The position numbers were made by a program, and so were the translations under genes. Source: G965227875 sp965227875 (GTDB taxonomy: Bacteria; Pseudomonadota; Alphaproteobacteria; Rhizobiales; JAJFHC01). Taken from it: a stretch of 64,000 nt of DNA. Positions within the stretch are counted from its first letter, which is position 1. Each line of letters starts with the position of its first letter. The stretch lies in contig OZ245783.1 of assembly GCA_965227875.1 (NCBI GenBank), forward strand, positions 2,418,001 through 2,482,000. The letters are read 5' to 3'. Below are positions 1-10,524 of this stretch, piece after piece. The notes under the pieces are model-generated. The model was not told the DNA's origin. It saw only the letters and a program-made list of their open reading frames with translations, and did not search any database.

Positions 1-1394
1 TCACCAAGCGCAGGGATACCGCCGCCAGGATCGAGAAGCTAGCGTTTTACGATTCGCTGACCGGCCTGCCCAACCGCGCCATGTGCATGGACCGTCTCGA
101 AACGGCGCTGGCGCGTGCGGATGACCAGGGCCGGCCCCTGACGCTGTTTTTCCTCGATATCGACCGGTTCAAGGAGATCAACGACACGCGCGGTCACGCC
201 ACGGGGGACCGTGTCCTGGTCGAGGTCGCCGACCGTTTTCTCGGCGTCCTGCGCGAGTCCGAGACGCTCGGGCGGATCGGCGGCGACGAATTCGTCGTCA
301 TCGCCGAGGATGCCGACCGGGAGGATGCGGTCTCGATCGCCGAGCGCCTGCAGGAGGTCATGTGCAGGCCGGTGAACGTGGGGCCGGAAGCCTACACCCT
401 CGGCGTGAGCATCGGCATCTCCTTCTATCCCGCAAACGGGAGAACACCCGAGGAATTGCTCAAATACGCCGACATCGCCATGTACCAGGCCAAGTACAAG
501 GGCGGCGGCTACAGGTTCTACCTGTCGAGAATGGGCGCTGAGCTCCAGCACAACCTGGACGTCGCCCGTCGCCTGGAAAAGGCGCTCGAGACCGAGGCGT
601 TGGAGCTTTATTACCAGCCGCAGTTCGATTTGCGGTCGGGCAGGCTGTGCGGCGCGGAAGCGTTGCTGCGCTGGCAGGATGTGGAGTGGGGCTGGATGAG
701 CCCCGCGGAATTCATACCCATCGCCTGCGAACGGCACATGATGATCCCGCTTGGCGAATGGGTCATGGACCAGGCCTTCCGTCAGGTTCGCGACTGGCTG
801 GCGTCGGGGCTGCGTCTCGAGGCGCGGATCGCCATCAACATCGACACGCAGCAACTCGAGGACGGCGGTTTCGTCGCCCGGATCCGGAAGCAGCTCGACG
901 CCCATGGCGTCGAGGCGGCGATGTTCCAGCTCGAACTGACTGAAAGCGGCATGATGTCGGACCCCGACCGCGCCATGTCGGTGATGTCTGAACTCCACGA
1001 AATGGGGCTGGAGGTTGCCGTGGATGACTTCGGCACCGGCTATTCCTCACTGTCCTATCTGAAGCGATTCGCCGTCGACAAGCTCAAGATCGACATTTCC
1101 TTCATCCGCGACATGCTGGAAAACCAGAACGACCTGGCCATCGTCTCGGCGACCATCGCCATGGCCCGCTCCCTGGGACTGAAGACGATTGCGGAAGGCG
1201 TCGAAACCCTGCCGCAGGCTGCCACGTTGCTCGAACTGGGCTGTGACGAGGCCCAGGGCTACCACTTCGGCCGTCCGCGGCCCGCCAGGGCGTTCGCGCG
1301 CGAGTGGCTGGACACGCCCGGACGCCATCCGGGCGCGCCGTCCGTGACACGGACCTCGGCTCCCATGCTCGAACAGCACCGCCGCAGCGCCTGA
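1..1394 (+). CDS. GGDEF-EAL cyclic-di-GMP signalling protein, 5' truncated by the window edge
   Basis: The reading frame is open from base 3, so the N-terminus, probably with a sensor domain, lies outside the window; 463 residues are visible. It starts at the beginning of a GGDEF domain (FYDSLTGLPNR) and has an intact GGDEF active-site motif at bases 279-293. An EAL phosphodiesterase domain follows, with EAL at 657-665, the DDFGTGYSS loop, the KTIAEGVET stretch and the terminal QGYHFGRP motif. Both domains keep their catalytic signatures, so this is probably a bifunctional or regulated diguanylate cyclase/phosphodiesterase. It precedes infC on the same strand with a 201-bp gap, and I see no functional link to the translation genes. 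Confidence 0.93.
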   Translation, partial: TKRRDTAARIEKLAFYDSLTGLPNRAMCMDRLETALARADDQGRPLTLFFLDIDRFKEINDTRGHATGDRVLVEVADRFLGVLRESETLGRIGGDEFVVIAEDADREDAVSIAERLQEVMCRPVNVGPEAYTLGVSIGISFYPANGRTPEELLKYADIAMYQAKYKGGGYRFYLSRMGAELQHNLDVARRLEKALETEALELYYQPQFDLRSGRLCGAEALLRWQDVEWGWMSPAEFIPIACERHMMIPLGEWVMDQAFRQVRDWLASGLRLEARIAINIDTQQLEDGGFVARIRKQLDAHGVEAAMFQLELTESGMMSDPDRAMSVMSELHEMGLEVAVDDFGTGYSSLSYLKRFAVDKLKIDISFIRDMLENQNDLAIVSATIAMARSLGLKTIAEGVETLPQAATLLELGCDEAQGYHFGRPRPARAFAREWLDTPGRHPGAPSVTRTSAPMLEQHRRSA

Positions 1395-1499
1395 CGGGAC
1401 CATGTAATTCACATGCGCCGTCGGTTCGTTAACTCGATTTTGCCGTGGAATGGTGTAATGTTCCGGGTATGTCCTGCCGAATAGCGGGCATGTTTCAAG

Positions 1500-1527
1500 T
1501 TGACGCCGCACGAATGTGGTGTTTACT
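1500..1527 (+). promoter_or_regulatory. candidate sigma70 promoter for the infC operon
   Basis: TTGACG at 1500-1505 is separated by 16 bp from TTTACT at 1522-1527. This is a fair sigma70-type match in the gap after the GGDEF/EAL gene. It would give an untranslated leader of about 60 nt before infC. Judged by eye only. Confidence 0.4.
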
Positions 1528-1595
1528 GACTTGCGTGAAGCCGGTCGGCAGGTGTCGCCCGGTGATTATCGACAACGAGTGAAAGGAACCTAGAG

Positions 1596-2132
1596 ATAGC
1601 AAGAAGACCGATGAGGGAAGCACCGGTTCGCGAGGGACCGCGTGTAAACCAGCTGATCGACGAGCCTGAAGTGGTCGTCATCGGCGAAGATGGAGAAAAT
1701 CACGGCACAGTCGGGATCGACGATGCGATCGCCATGGCCGAAGAGGCCGGGCTCGATCTCGTCGAGGTTTCGCCCAACATGAAACCGCCCGTCTGCAAGA
1801 TCCTCGATTACGGCAAGTACAAGTACCAGGCCCAGAAGAAGGCCAACGAAGCCCGCAAGAAACAGAAGACGGTCGACGTCAAGGAAATCAAGATGCGGCC
1901 CAACATCGACACGCACGACTACGACGTGAAGATGCGCAACATGGCCCGCTTCTTCGACGACGGCGACAAGGTCAAGGTGACCTTGCGCTTCCGCGGCCGC
2001 GAGATGGCCCACCAGGAGCTCGGCATGCAGCTTCTGCAGAAGGTCAAGGCCGAAACCGAGGAAATCGCCAAGGTCGAGTCCGAGCCCCGTCTCGAGGGCC
2101 GCCAGATGATCATGATCCTGGCCCCGAGGTAA
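1596..2132 (+). CDS. infC: translation initiation factor IF-3, apparent ATA start
   Basis: IF-3 binds the 30S subunit, promotes fidelity of start-codon selection and prevents premature subunit joining. The protein has the usual N-domain (GPRVNQLIDEPEVVVI), a lysine-rich linker (DYGKYKYQAQKKANEARKKQ) and a C-domain (VKEIKMRPNIDTHDYDVK). The first ATG (1611) lacks a well-placed ribosome site. Fifteen bases upstream and in frame, ATA (1596) lies 8 nt after AAGGA (1583-1587) and adds residues (M)ARRP, which resembles family N-termini. Rare start codons are the known basis of infC autoregulation, so ATA is preferred, giving about 178 residues. rpmI and rplT follow as in other bacteria. The start choice is inference. 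Confidence 0.95.
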   Translation: MARRPMREAPVREGPRVNQLIDEPEVVVIGEDGENHGTVGIDDAIAMAEEAGLDLVEVSPNMKPPVCKILDYGKYKYQAQKKANEARKKQKTVDVKEIKMRPNIDTHDYDVKMRNMARFFDDGDKVKVTLRFRGREMAHQELGMQLLQKVKAETEEIAKVESEPRLEGRQMIMILAPR

Positions 2133-2195
2133 GGCCCGGCCGCCCCATACGGGGCTTGCCAAGCTTCGCCGATATCCTTATAACGCGCTGGTTCT

Positions 2196-2269
2196 GAGCC
2201 GCCCGGCCATGTAGGGCATGCCGTGGCGGCTCTTAATGCATTGATCCGGCGGCCGTTCAGCGGGCCGCC
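2196..2269 (+). promoter_or_regulatory. two consecutive hairpins in the rpmI leader
   Basis: GAGCCGCC (2196-2203) pairs perfectly with GGCGGCTC (2225-2232). Immediately after, GGCGGCC (2248-2254) pairs with GGCCGCC (2263-2269) around an 8-nt loop. Both lie in the 159-bp gap between infC and rpmI, 23 nt before the L35 start. L20 is known to repress this operon through leader structure in other bacteria, so an autoregulatory site is plausible. An infC terminator is the alternative, but no T-run follows. Confidence 0.45.
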
Positions 2270-2291
2270 TTCCAAACCGAAAGAGAGCAAA

Positions 2292-2489
2292 ATGCCCAAG
2301 TTGAAGTCGAAAAGCGGCGCCAAGAAGCGATTCCGCCTCACCGCAACCGGAAAGGTCCGTGGAAATCAGGCCGGCAAGCGCCATGGCATGATCAAGCGCA
2401 CCAACAAGCAGATCCGCAATCTGCGCGGCACCACCATCCTCGCCGACGAGGACGCGAAGGTGGTGAAGAAGTTCCTGCCTTACGGCTGA
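2292..2489 (+). CDS. rpmI: 50S ribosomal protein L35
   Basis: This is a 65-residue basic protein of standard L35 length. It starts MPKLKSKSGAKKRF and contains the family stretch HGMIKRTNKQIRNLRG. An in-frame upstream start at 2223 would add 23 unrelated residues encoded by the leader hairpins, so ATG 2292 is chosen; it follows a purine-rich AAAGAGAG ribosome site. L35 sits in the large subunit. It is co-transcribed with rplT 48 bp downstream. Confidence 0.97.
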   Translation: MPKLKSKSGAKKRFRLTATGKVRGNQAGKRHGMIKRTNKQIRNLRGTTILADEDAKVVKKFLPYG

Positions 2490-2537
2490 ACCGACCGCCC
2501 TTTCCGCATCGCATCATATTTCTGAGAGGTTATCGCC

Positions 2538-2894
2538 ATGGCACGCGTCAAGAGGGGTGTGACGACACACGCCCGCCACCGCAAGATCATCAAGCAGGCC
2601 AAGGGTTACTACGGCCGGCGCAAGAACACCTTCCGGGTGGCCAACCAGGCCGTCGAGAAGGCCGGGCAGTACGCCTACCGTGACCGCCGCGCCCGCAAGC
2701 GCAACTTCCGCTCCCTGTGGATCCAGCGCATCAACGCCGCCGCCCGTGAGCACGGTCTCACCTACGGACGATTTATCGACGGGCTGAACAAGGCCGGTGT
2801 CGAGGTCGATCGCAAGGTCCTTTCCGACCTTGCCGTCCACGAGCCGGAAGCGTTCAAGGCCTTGGTGGATCAGGCCCAGGGCGCGTTGCAGTAA
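2538..2894 (+). CDS. rplT: 50S ribosomal protein L20
   Basis: This is a 118-residue basic protein beginning MARVKRGVTTHARHRKIIKQ, the typical L20 N-terminal extension that threads into 23S rRNA. It also contains the YYGRRKNTFRVANQAVEKA region and the C-terminal globular part (NAAAREHGLTYGRFIDGL). L20 is needed early in 50S assembly and is the usual autorepressor of the infC-rpmI-rplT operon. The ATG follows GAGAGG. Length and position match the family. Confidence 0.97.
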   Translation: MARVKRGVTTHARHRKIIKQAKGYYGRRKNTFRVANQAVEKAGQYAYRDRRARKRNFRSLWIQRINAAAREHGLTYGRFIDGLNKAGVEVDRKVLSDLAVHEPEAFKALVDQAQGALQ

Positions 2895-2919
2895 CAGCCC
2901 GCTGCGATCAGTTGTGACC

Positions 2920-2942
2920 CCGGCCGCGATATACGCGGCCGG
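2920..2942 (+). terminator. perfect 9-bp hairpin between rplT and pheS
   Basis: CCGGCCGCG (2920-2928) pairs with CGCGGCCGG (2934-2942) around the loop ATATA, 26 nt after the rplT stop. There is no clear T-run, so it is either a weak or Rho-assisted terminator or an attenuator that lowers read-through into pheST. No phenylalanine-rich leader peptide was found in the 140-bp gap. Confidence 0.5.
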
Positions 2943-3034
2943 CCAGATTTCCCGTCCCTGGCAGGCAGTTCCCGCTTCGATCCGCGCAAGGACGGGCGAG
3001 ACCGTGGGGTGAAACCCCGAAAGGCAAGGATGGG

Positions 3035-4117
3035 ATGTCCGACCTCGAACGCATCGAACAGGATCTGAACGCCGAGATTGCCGGCGCTGGCGACGCCCAG
3101 GCGCTGGAAGCCGTGCGCGTGTCCGCACTCGGCAAGAAGGGCCGCGTCAGCGAACTGATGAAGGGCCTGGGCGCCATGTCGCCCGAAGAACGCAAGACCA
3201 TGGGGCCGGCCCTGAACGGCCTCAAGGACCGGGTCGCCACCGCCGTCGCCGACCGCAAGGCGCAGCTCGAGGATGCGGCGCTGGAGGCGCGGCTTGCCAC
3301 GGAGCGCACCGACGTCACCCTGCCGGTGCGGGAAAGTCCCCTGGCTGCCGGGCGCATTCACCCGGTGAGCCAGGTGATGGACGAACTCACCGCCGTCTTC
3401 GCCGACATGGGTTTCTCCGTGGCCGAGGGCCCGGACATCGAGGACGACTTCCACAACTTCAACGCCCTCAACATCCCGCCGGAACACCCCGCGCGGCAGA
3501 TGCACGACACGTTCTACTTCGGCGAGCAGGAAGACGGCTCGCGCATGCTGCTGCGCACCCACACCAGCCCGGTGCAGATCCGCACCATGCTGGCCGGCCC
3601 GCCGCCCCATCGCGTCATCGTTCCGGGGCGGACCTACCGCTGCGATTCCGACCAGACGCACACGCCCATGTTCCACCAGGTCGAGGGCCTGGTCATCGAC
3701 CGCGAGACCCATCTGGGCCACCTCAAGTGGTGCCTGGAGGAGTTCTGCAAGGCGTTCTTCGAGGTCGAGCGTGTGAAGATGCGCTTCCGCCCGTCCTACT
3801 TCCCCTTCACGGAACCCTCGCTCGAGGTCGATGTTGGCTGCGCGCGGCTCGGCAACGAGATCCGCATCGGCGAAGGTGACGACTGGCTCGAGATTCTCGG
3901 CTGCGGCGTGGTTCACCCCCAGGTGCTGCGCAATGTCGGGCTCGATCCCGACGAGTACCAGGGTTTCGCCTTCGGCATGGGCATCGACCGCATCGCCATG
4001 CTGAAATACGGCATTCCCGACCTGCGCGCTTTCTTCGACGCCGATCTGCGCTGGCTCAGGCATTACGGGTTCCGCGCCTTCGACATACCCACCCTGGCGG
4101 GAGGGCTCAGCCGATGA
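3035..4117 (+). CDS. pheS: phenylalanine--tRNA ligase alpha subunit
   Basis: This is the catalytic subunit of the alpha2-beta2 class II synthetase that charges tRNA-Phe in the cytoplasm. At 360 residues it has family length. It has the N-terminal coiled coil (residues about 1-85), the HPVSQVMDELTAVFADMGF entry to the catalytic core, the RTHTSPVQIRTM stretch, motif 2-like FRPSYFPFTEPSLEVDV and the C-terminal FGMGIDRIAMLKYGIPDLR motif 3. ATG at 3035 has an AAGGATGGG ribosome site. Its stop overlaps the pheT start by four bases (ATGA), indicating translational coupling. Confidence 0.97.
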   Translation: MSDLERIEQDLNAEIAGAGDAQALEAVRVSALGKKGRVSELMKGLGAMSPEERKTMGPALNGLKDRVATAVADRKAQLEDAALEARLATERTDVTLPVRESPLAAGRIHPVSQVMDELTAVFADMGFSVAEGPDIEDDFHNFNALNIPPEHPARQMHDTFYFGEQEDGSRMLLRTHTSPVQIRTMLAGPPPHRVIVPGRTYRCDSDQTHTPMFHQVEGLVIDRETHLGHLKWCLEEFCKAFFEVERVKMRFRPSYFPFTEPSLEVDVGCARLGNEIRIGEGDDWLEILGCGVVHPQVLRNVGLDPDEYQGFAFGMGIDRIAMLKYGIPDLRAFFDADLRWLRHYGFRAFDIPTLAGGLSR

Positions 4118-6528
4118 AGTTCACCCTGTCCTGGCTCAAGGACCACCTCGACACAGACGCCACCCTCGACGAGATCGTCGACAAGCTCACGATGATCGGG
4201 CTCGAGGTCGAAGATGTCGTCGACGCCGCGAAGGACCTGGCGCCCTTCACGGTCGCCTACGTGGTCTCCGCCGAACAGCACCCCGATGCCGACCGCCTGC
4301 GCGTGTGCATGGTCGACACCGGAAGCGAAACCGTGCAGGTGGTGTGCGGCGCGCCCAACGCGCGGACCGGAATGAAGGGTGTCTTCGCCCCCTCCGGCAC
4401 GCATATTCCGGGCACCGGCCTCGATCTCAAGCCCACCAGGATCCGCGGCGTCGAATCGAACGGCATGCTCTGCTCGGAACGCGAGATGGGCATGTCGGAC
4501 GAGCATGACGGCATTATCGATCTCGACGCCGACGCGCCTGTCGGGGCGCCGTTCGCGTCCATCGCCGGTCTCGACGATCCGGTCATCGAGATCGCCATCA
4601 CGCCCAACCGCCCGGACTGCCTCGGCGTGCGCGGCGTCGCACGCGACCTGGCCGCGGCGGGACTGGGTACGCTCAGGCCCGATACGCTGGAACCTGTGAA
4701 AGGGACCTTCGACAGCCCCATCTCCGTGACCGTTTCCTCCGACGCGCCGGATGCCCCGTGCCCGGCCTTCGCCGGATGCTACGTACGCGGGCTCACCAAC
4801 GGGCCGTCGCCCGACTGGATGCAGCGCCGCCTCAAGGCGATCGGCCTCAGGCCCATCAATACGCTGGTCGACATCACCAACTACGTCACCTACGACCGCG
4901 GCCGTCCGCTCCACGTCTACGATGCCGACCGGGTCTCCGGCGACATCGAGGCCCGTCCGGGCCGCGAGGGCGAGTCCTTTCTGGCCCTCGACGGGCGCAC
5001 CTATGAGGGCGACCCGGAGATCTGCGTGATCGCCGACGGGTCCGGCATGATCGGCCTCGGCGGGATCATGGGCGGCGAGGACACCGGCTCGACGCCTGAG
5101 ACCGTTAACGTCTTCATCGAGTCCGCCCTGTTCGACCCCATCCGCACGGCCGCGACCGGCCGCCGGCTCGGCATCGAATCCGACGCGCGGTACCGGTTCG
5201 AGCGCGGCGTCGACCCGGCCTTCATGGAACCCGGCGCCCATCTTGCCGCGCGCATGGTCCTGGACCTGTGCGGCGGGGAGGCCAGCCACGTCATCGTTGC
5301 CGGGAAGGTGCCGGATGCAGGCCTCGAGATCGCCTTCGATCCGCGCGAGGTCGAGCGTCTGACCGGCGTCGCCATCGAGGCGGGCCGGGTCCGCGGGATC
5401 CTCGAGAGTCTCGGGTTCGGCGTGACGGAGAACGGCGACGCCTTCACCGTTATGGCGCCGACATGGCGTCCGGACGTCCACGGCAAGGCGGACCTCGTCG
5501 AGGAGGTCATGCGCATCCACGGCATCGACGCGTTTCCCGCCGTGCCCATGAAGCGCGGCGACGAGGTTGCGCGCCCGGTGCTGACCGTGTCGCAGACCCG
5601 TGTCCGGCAGGCGCGCCGCACCCTGGCCGCCCGCGGCATGGTGGAGGCCGTCACATGGTCCTTCATCCCGCAGGTGGATGCAGACCTGTTCGGCGGCGGT
5701 GCCGACGAGCTTTGCCTCGCCAACCCGATTTCCTCGGAAATGACGCACATGCGCCCCGGTCTGCTGCCCGGCCTGCTGGCCGCGGCCAGGCGCAACAACG
5801 ACCGTGGTTTTGCCGACGTCGCCCTGTTCGAGGTCGGCCAGAGCTATCGCGACGCGACGCCCGATGGCCAGTACGATTCCGCGTCCGGCGTGCGCACCAA
5901 CCTGCAGCGTCTTGCGGGCGGCGGCCGCCACTGGGAGGATGCCGCGCAGCGCGTGGGCGTGTTCGATGCCAAGGCCGACGCCGTCGACGTGCTCGCCGCT
6001 CTCGGTGCGCCGGTCGACCGGCTCCAGACCGCCGCCGAAGCGCCGGCCTGGTATCATCCGGGCCGTTCCGGCGTGCTGCGCCTGGGGCCGAAGAACGTGC
6101 TGGCGAATTTCGGCGAGGTCCATCCGCGTATCCTCAAGGCGCTCGACATTTCGGGCGCCGTGGTCGCCTTCGAGGTCTTCGTCGGCAACGTGCCCGAGCC
6201 CAAGGCGAAGCCCGGCCGCGCACGGCCGCCGCTCGATGCCTCCGACCTCCAGCCCGTCCGCCGCGACTTCGCGTTTGTCGTGGACAGCGACGTGGCCGCC
6301 GAGGATCTCCTGCGTGCCGCGAAGGGGGCTGACAAGGCGCTCGTCACCGGCGTGTCGCTGTTCGACGTCTTCTCCGGCGGTTCGCTGGCCGAGAACGAGA
6401 AGTCGCTCGCCATCGAGGTCACCCTCCAGCCGCGCGATCGCACGCTCACCGACGAGGAGATCGACGAGGTCGGCAAACGTGTCGTGGCCCAGGTGGGAAA
6501 AGCCACCGGCGGCCGCCTGCGCGGGTGA
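4114..6528 (+). CDS. pheT: phenylalanine--tRNA ligase beta subunit
   Basis: At 804 residues it has the usual length for the long bacterial beta subunit. Visible parts, in order, are the N-terminal tRNA-binding OB domain (residues about 40-150, with VVCGAPNARTGMKGVFAPSG), the B3/B4 editing domain (INTLVDITNYVTYDRGRPLH), the B5 domain (IHGIDAFPAVPM nearby), the synthetase-like core, and the C-terminal anticodon-binding domain starting near residue 710 (PVRRDFAFVVDSDV). It partners PheS, whose stop codon overlaps this start. A long antisense frame runs opposite but is a GC artefact. Confidence 0.97.
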   Translation: MKFTLSWLKDHLDTDATLDEIVDKLTMIGLEVEDVVDAAKDLAPFTVAYVVSAEQHPDADRLRVCMVDTGSETVQVVCGAPNARTGMKGVFAPSGTHIPGTGLDLKPTRIRGVESNGMLCSEREMGMSDEHDGIIDLDADAPVGAPFASIAGLDDPVIEIAITPNRPDCLGVRGVARDLAAAGLGTLRPDTLEPVKGTFDSPISVTVSSDAPDAPCPAFAGCYVRGLTNGPSPDWMQRRLKAIGLRPINTLVDITNYVTYDRGRPLHVYDADRVSGDIEARPGREGESFLALDGRTYEGDPEICVIADGSGMIGLGGIMGGEDTGSTPETVNVFIESALFDPIRTAATGRRLGIESDARYRFERGVDPAFMEPGAHLAARMVLDLCGGEASHVIVAGKVPDAGLEIAFDPREVERLTGVAIEAGRVRGILESLGFGVTENGDAFTVMAPTWRPDVHGKADLVEEVMRIHGIDAFPAVPMKRGDEVARPVLTVSQTRVRQARRTLAARGMVEAVTWSFIPQVDADLFGGGADELCLANPISSEMTHMRPGLLPGLLAAARRNNDRGFADVALFEVGQSYRDATPDGQYDSASGVRTNLQRLAGGGRHWEDAAQRVGVFDAKADAVDVLAALGAPVDRLQTAAEAPAWYHPGRSGVLRLGPKNVLANFGEVHPRILKALDISGAVVAFEVFVGNVPEPKAKPGRARPPLDASDLQPVRRDFAFVVDSDVAAEDLLRAAKGADKALVTGVSLFDVFSGGSLAENEKSLAIEVTLQPRDRTLTDEEIDEVGKRVVAQVGKATGGRLRG

Positions 6529-6562
6529 GGCGATGACGGCTGCGGGCACAGATGCGCGCGGC

Positions 6563-6578
6563 CCCCGCTTTCGCGGGG
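6563..6578. repeat. short GC palindrome between pheT and lepA
   Basis: CCCCGC (6563-6568) and GCGGGG (6573-6578) form a 6-bp stem with loop TTTC, which reads GAAA (a GNRA tetraloop) on the other strand. The surrounding ATCCCG sequences resemble dispersed palindromes common in alphaproteobacterial spacers. It may also act as a pheT terminator. Confidence 0.5.
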
Positions 6579-6678
6579 ATGATGAAGTGCACACGGTCAT
6601 CCCGTGCGTGCCGCGTCACGTCCTGATGCGGTGCAGACACGGGACCGCGTACGGCAAACTCCAGAGTGACTCAGTCCA

Positions 6679-8461
<1,783 letters not shown>

Positions 8462-8481
<20 letters not shown>

Positions 8482-9148
8482 GAAATTCCCCCTGAAGGAA
8501 TTTGGCGAGTTTGTCTTTCTTTTCTTCTGTGAAATGCCGTGCACCCGACCAGTGCGGCGTTACCGCCCAGGGACGTGTGCCGTCGGTGAAGACTTCGCCA
8601 ATGCGGGTTTTCTTTTCTTCCTCAAGATAGAGCGTCTCCAGGTGCTTCAGTCCATATTCGTAGAAGATCACGTGCATGGAACTGAAGCCGGGGCAGACGA
8701 CCCCCTTGGGATTTCTGACCTCGAGCAGCCTCTTGTTTAGTCTGGTGCAAAACGGCAGGTGGGGGCTGAACATCAGCGGTCCATACCGTTCATGGAAATG
8801 ATGGAGGTTACGTGAACTCCAGAAGAAGAGTTCGGTCTGGATCAGCGGCGTATCGTTTCCGAGGAAATCCTTGCAGAGTTTGGTCTAGCGAACGGCCCCG
8901 CGTCCGCCGGGATTCTTGTCGTGAAAATCCTCCTTGCTTGTCTCCTGGTTTATGGTCGTGTGATCGCGCTTCTCCTCGGGACCCTCGCCAGGATTGATGC
9001 CCATGATGACATAGGGCCGTTCAATGTCGTAATCAGCGGCCTTGTCGAGAGGGAGGTCGTACAGGAAGTGATGCGATCGCATGAGTTCGTCATGGGCCTT
9101 CGAGTATGCCTCGATCTCGCGGATTTCCTTAAGAAGGGGACTGTTCAT
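8462..9148 (-). pseudogene. unrecognised gene interrupted by a single in-frame TAG
   Basis: On the minus strand, an ATG at 9148 with a GGAG ribosome site opens an 87-codon frame (MNSPLLKEIREIEAYSKAH...) that ends in TAG at 8887-8885. The same frame then stays open for 140 more codons to 8462. The continuation (from TKLCKDFLGNDTPLIQTELF through FFWSSRNLHHF) looks like ordinary protein, so one point mutation seems to have split a protein of about 228 residues. IMGINPGE and VVCPGFSSMHV faintly recall the uracil-DNA-glycosylase fold, but I do not claim that family. The stretch is about 53% G+C in a sampled line, well below its neighbours, suggesting transfer. Its end overlaps lepA by 20 bases. 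Confidence 0.65.
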
Positions 9149-9337
9149 CGGTGCTCCGATATTTTTGATCGTGATGTATTCTGGTGTGACAGGATGTGCG
9201 AAGCGATTGTCTTTGGATATCCCGCAACGGGCCAATAGAATTTGGCATTCACGAGACGAGCGGGACGTCTGGCTCACCCGTGAATGGCTTCTTCCGTTTT
9301 GGTGCGGGAGGGGACTCTGTCGAAGCGAGGTGCGGGG

Positions 9338-10513
9338 ATGGCGGACAAGAGTGTGCTTTTCAGGGATCGCGGATCCGAGCATGACAGCAAGGTGAGTTTC
9401 GCCGAGCTGTTCTACGATCTCGTGTTCGTCTTCACGATCATCCAGCTCTCCCACACCATGGCGCATCATTTCACGCCGCTTGGCGTGGCCGAGACCATGA
9501 TCCTGGTGCTCGCCGTGTGGTGGGTCTGGAACTTCACTGCCTGGGTGATGAACTGGCTGCATCCCGAATGCGGCCGGGTCCGCATCATGCTCTTCGTCCT
9601 GATGTTTCTCGGTCTGCTGCTGTCGACGTCGATCCCTGAGGCCTTTGGCGACAAGGGGCTGGCCTTCGCCGGCGCCTATGTGGCCATGCAGGTGGGGCGG
9701 TCGGCCTTCATGGTCTGGGCCGCGCGCGGCCACGACGAGAGCGCACGTCTCAATTTCCTGCGGATGACGTGCTGGCTTGCCGTGTCCGGCGTCTTCTGGA
9801 TCTCCGGCGCGCTCGTCGAACACGAATGGCGGCTCGGGCTCTGGGCGGTGGCCATCTGCATCGAGTATGTCTCGCCGGCGGCGGGTTTCGCGGTGCCGGG
9901 CCTCGGCCGGTCGAAGGAGCGCGACTGGAACATTTCCGGCGAGCACATGGCCGAGCGCGCCGCGCTCTTCATCATCCTCTGTCTCGGAGAAACCATCCTC
10001 GCCACGGGACGCAGCTTCAGCGAGGCAAGCTGGGACCAGCCCGCCTTCACCTCATTCGCCGTCGCGTTCATGGTGACGCTTTCCATGTGGTGGATCTATT
10101 TCCGCTTCGGCCACCGGCGCGCGGCCGACCTGATCGAGCACACCGACAATCCCGGCGGCGTCGGGCGGTCCGCCTTCACCTATGCCCACATCCCCATCGT
10201 GGTCGGCATCATCGTCACCGCGGTCGGCCTCGAATTCCTGCTCGACTCCCAGGAACGCTACGCGGGCGAGGCCACGGTCGCCGCGCTCGTCGGCGGGCCG
10301 ATGATCTATCTCGCCGGCAATGGCTGGTTCAAGACACTGGTGTCCGGGCGTATCCCGCTCTCACATGTGGCGGGGCTGGCCCTGCTGGCGGGCCTCTTCA
10401 TCGTCGGCTCCGGTTTTTCCGGCGTCGCCGTCGGGGCATCCGTCGTGGCCGTGCTGGTGCTCGTGGCATTCTGGGAACTGGTCGCCTTGCACCGGACCGT
10501 CATGGCGGTCTGA
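9338..10513 (+). CDS. low-temperature-requirement A (LtrA) family membrane protein
   Basis: This 391-residue integral membrane protein has many hydrophobic helices. It opens with the LtrA-type signature region (SFAELFYDLVFVFTIIQLSH) and contains the family stretch ERAALFIILCLGETILATG in the middle. The molecular function of LtrA is unknown; the Listeria founder is needed for growth at low temperature. An upstream in-frame ATG at 9284 would add 18 non-conserved residues, so the ATG at 9338, preceded by GAGG, is preferred. It converges with the LysR gene, with stops 11 bp apart. Confidence 0.85.
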   Translation: MADKSVLFRDRGSEHDSKVSFAELFYDLVFVFTIIQLSHTMAHHFTPLGVAETMILVLAVWWVWNFTAWVMNWLHPECGRVRIMLFVLMFLGLLLSTSIPEAFGDKGLAFAGAYVAMQVGRSAFMVWAARGHDESARLNFLRMTCWLAVSGVFWISGALVEHEWRLGLWAVAICIEYVSPAAGFAVPGLGRSKERDWNISGEHMAERAALFIILCLGETILATGRSFSEASWDQPAFTSFAVAFMVTLSMWWIYFRFGHRRAADLIEHTDNPGGVGRSAFTYAHIPIVVGIIVTAVGLEFLLDSQERYAGEATVAALVGGPMIYLAGNGWFKTLVSGRIPLSHVAGLALLAGLFIVGSGFSGVAVGASVVAVLVLVAFWELVALHRTVMAV

Positions 10514-10524
10514 CCGGGGCCGGC

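Noticed and set aside
4063..6600. An 845-codon open frame antisense to pheT
   Set aside because: High-GC genes often keep the antisense frame free of stops; the translated protein has no domain and pheT is certain.
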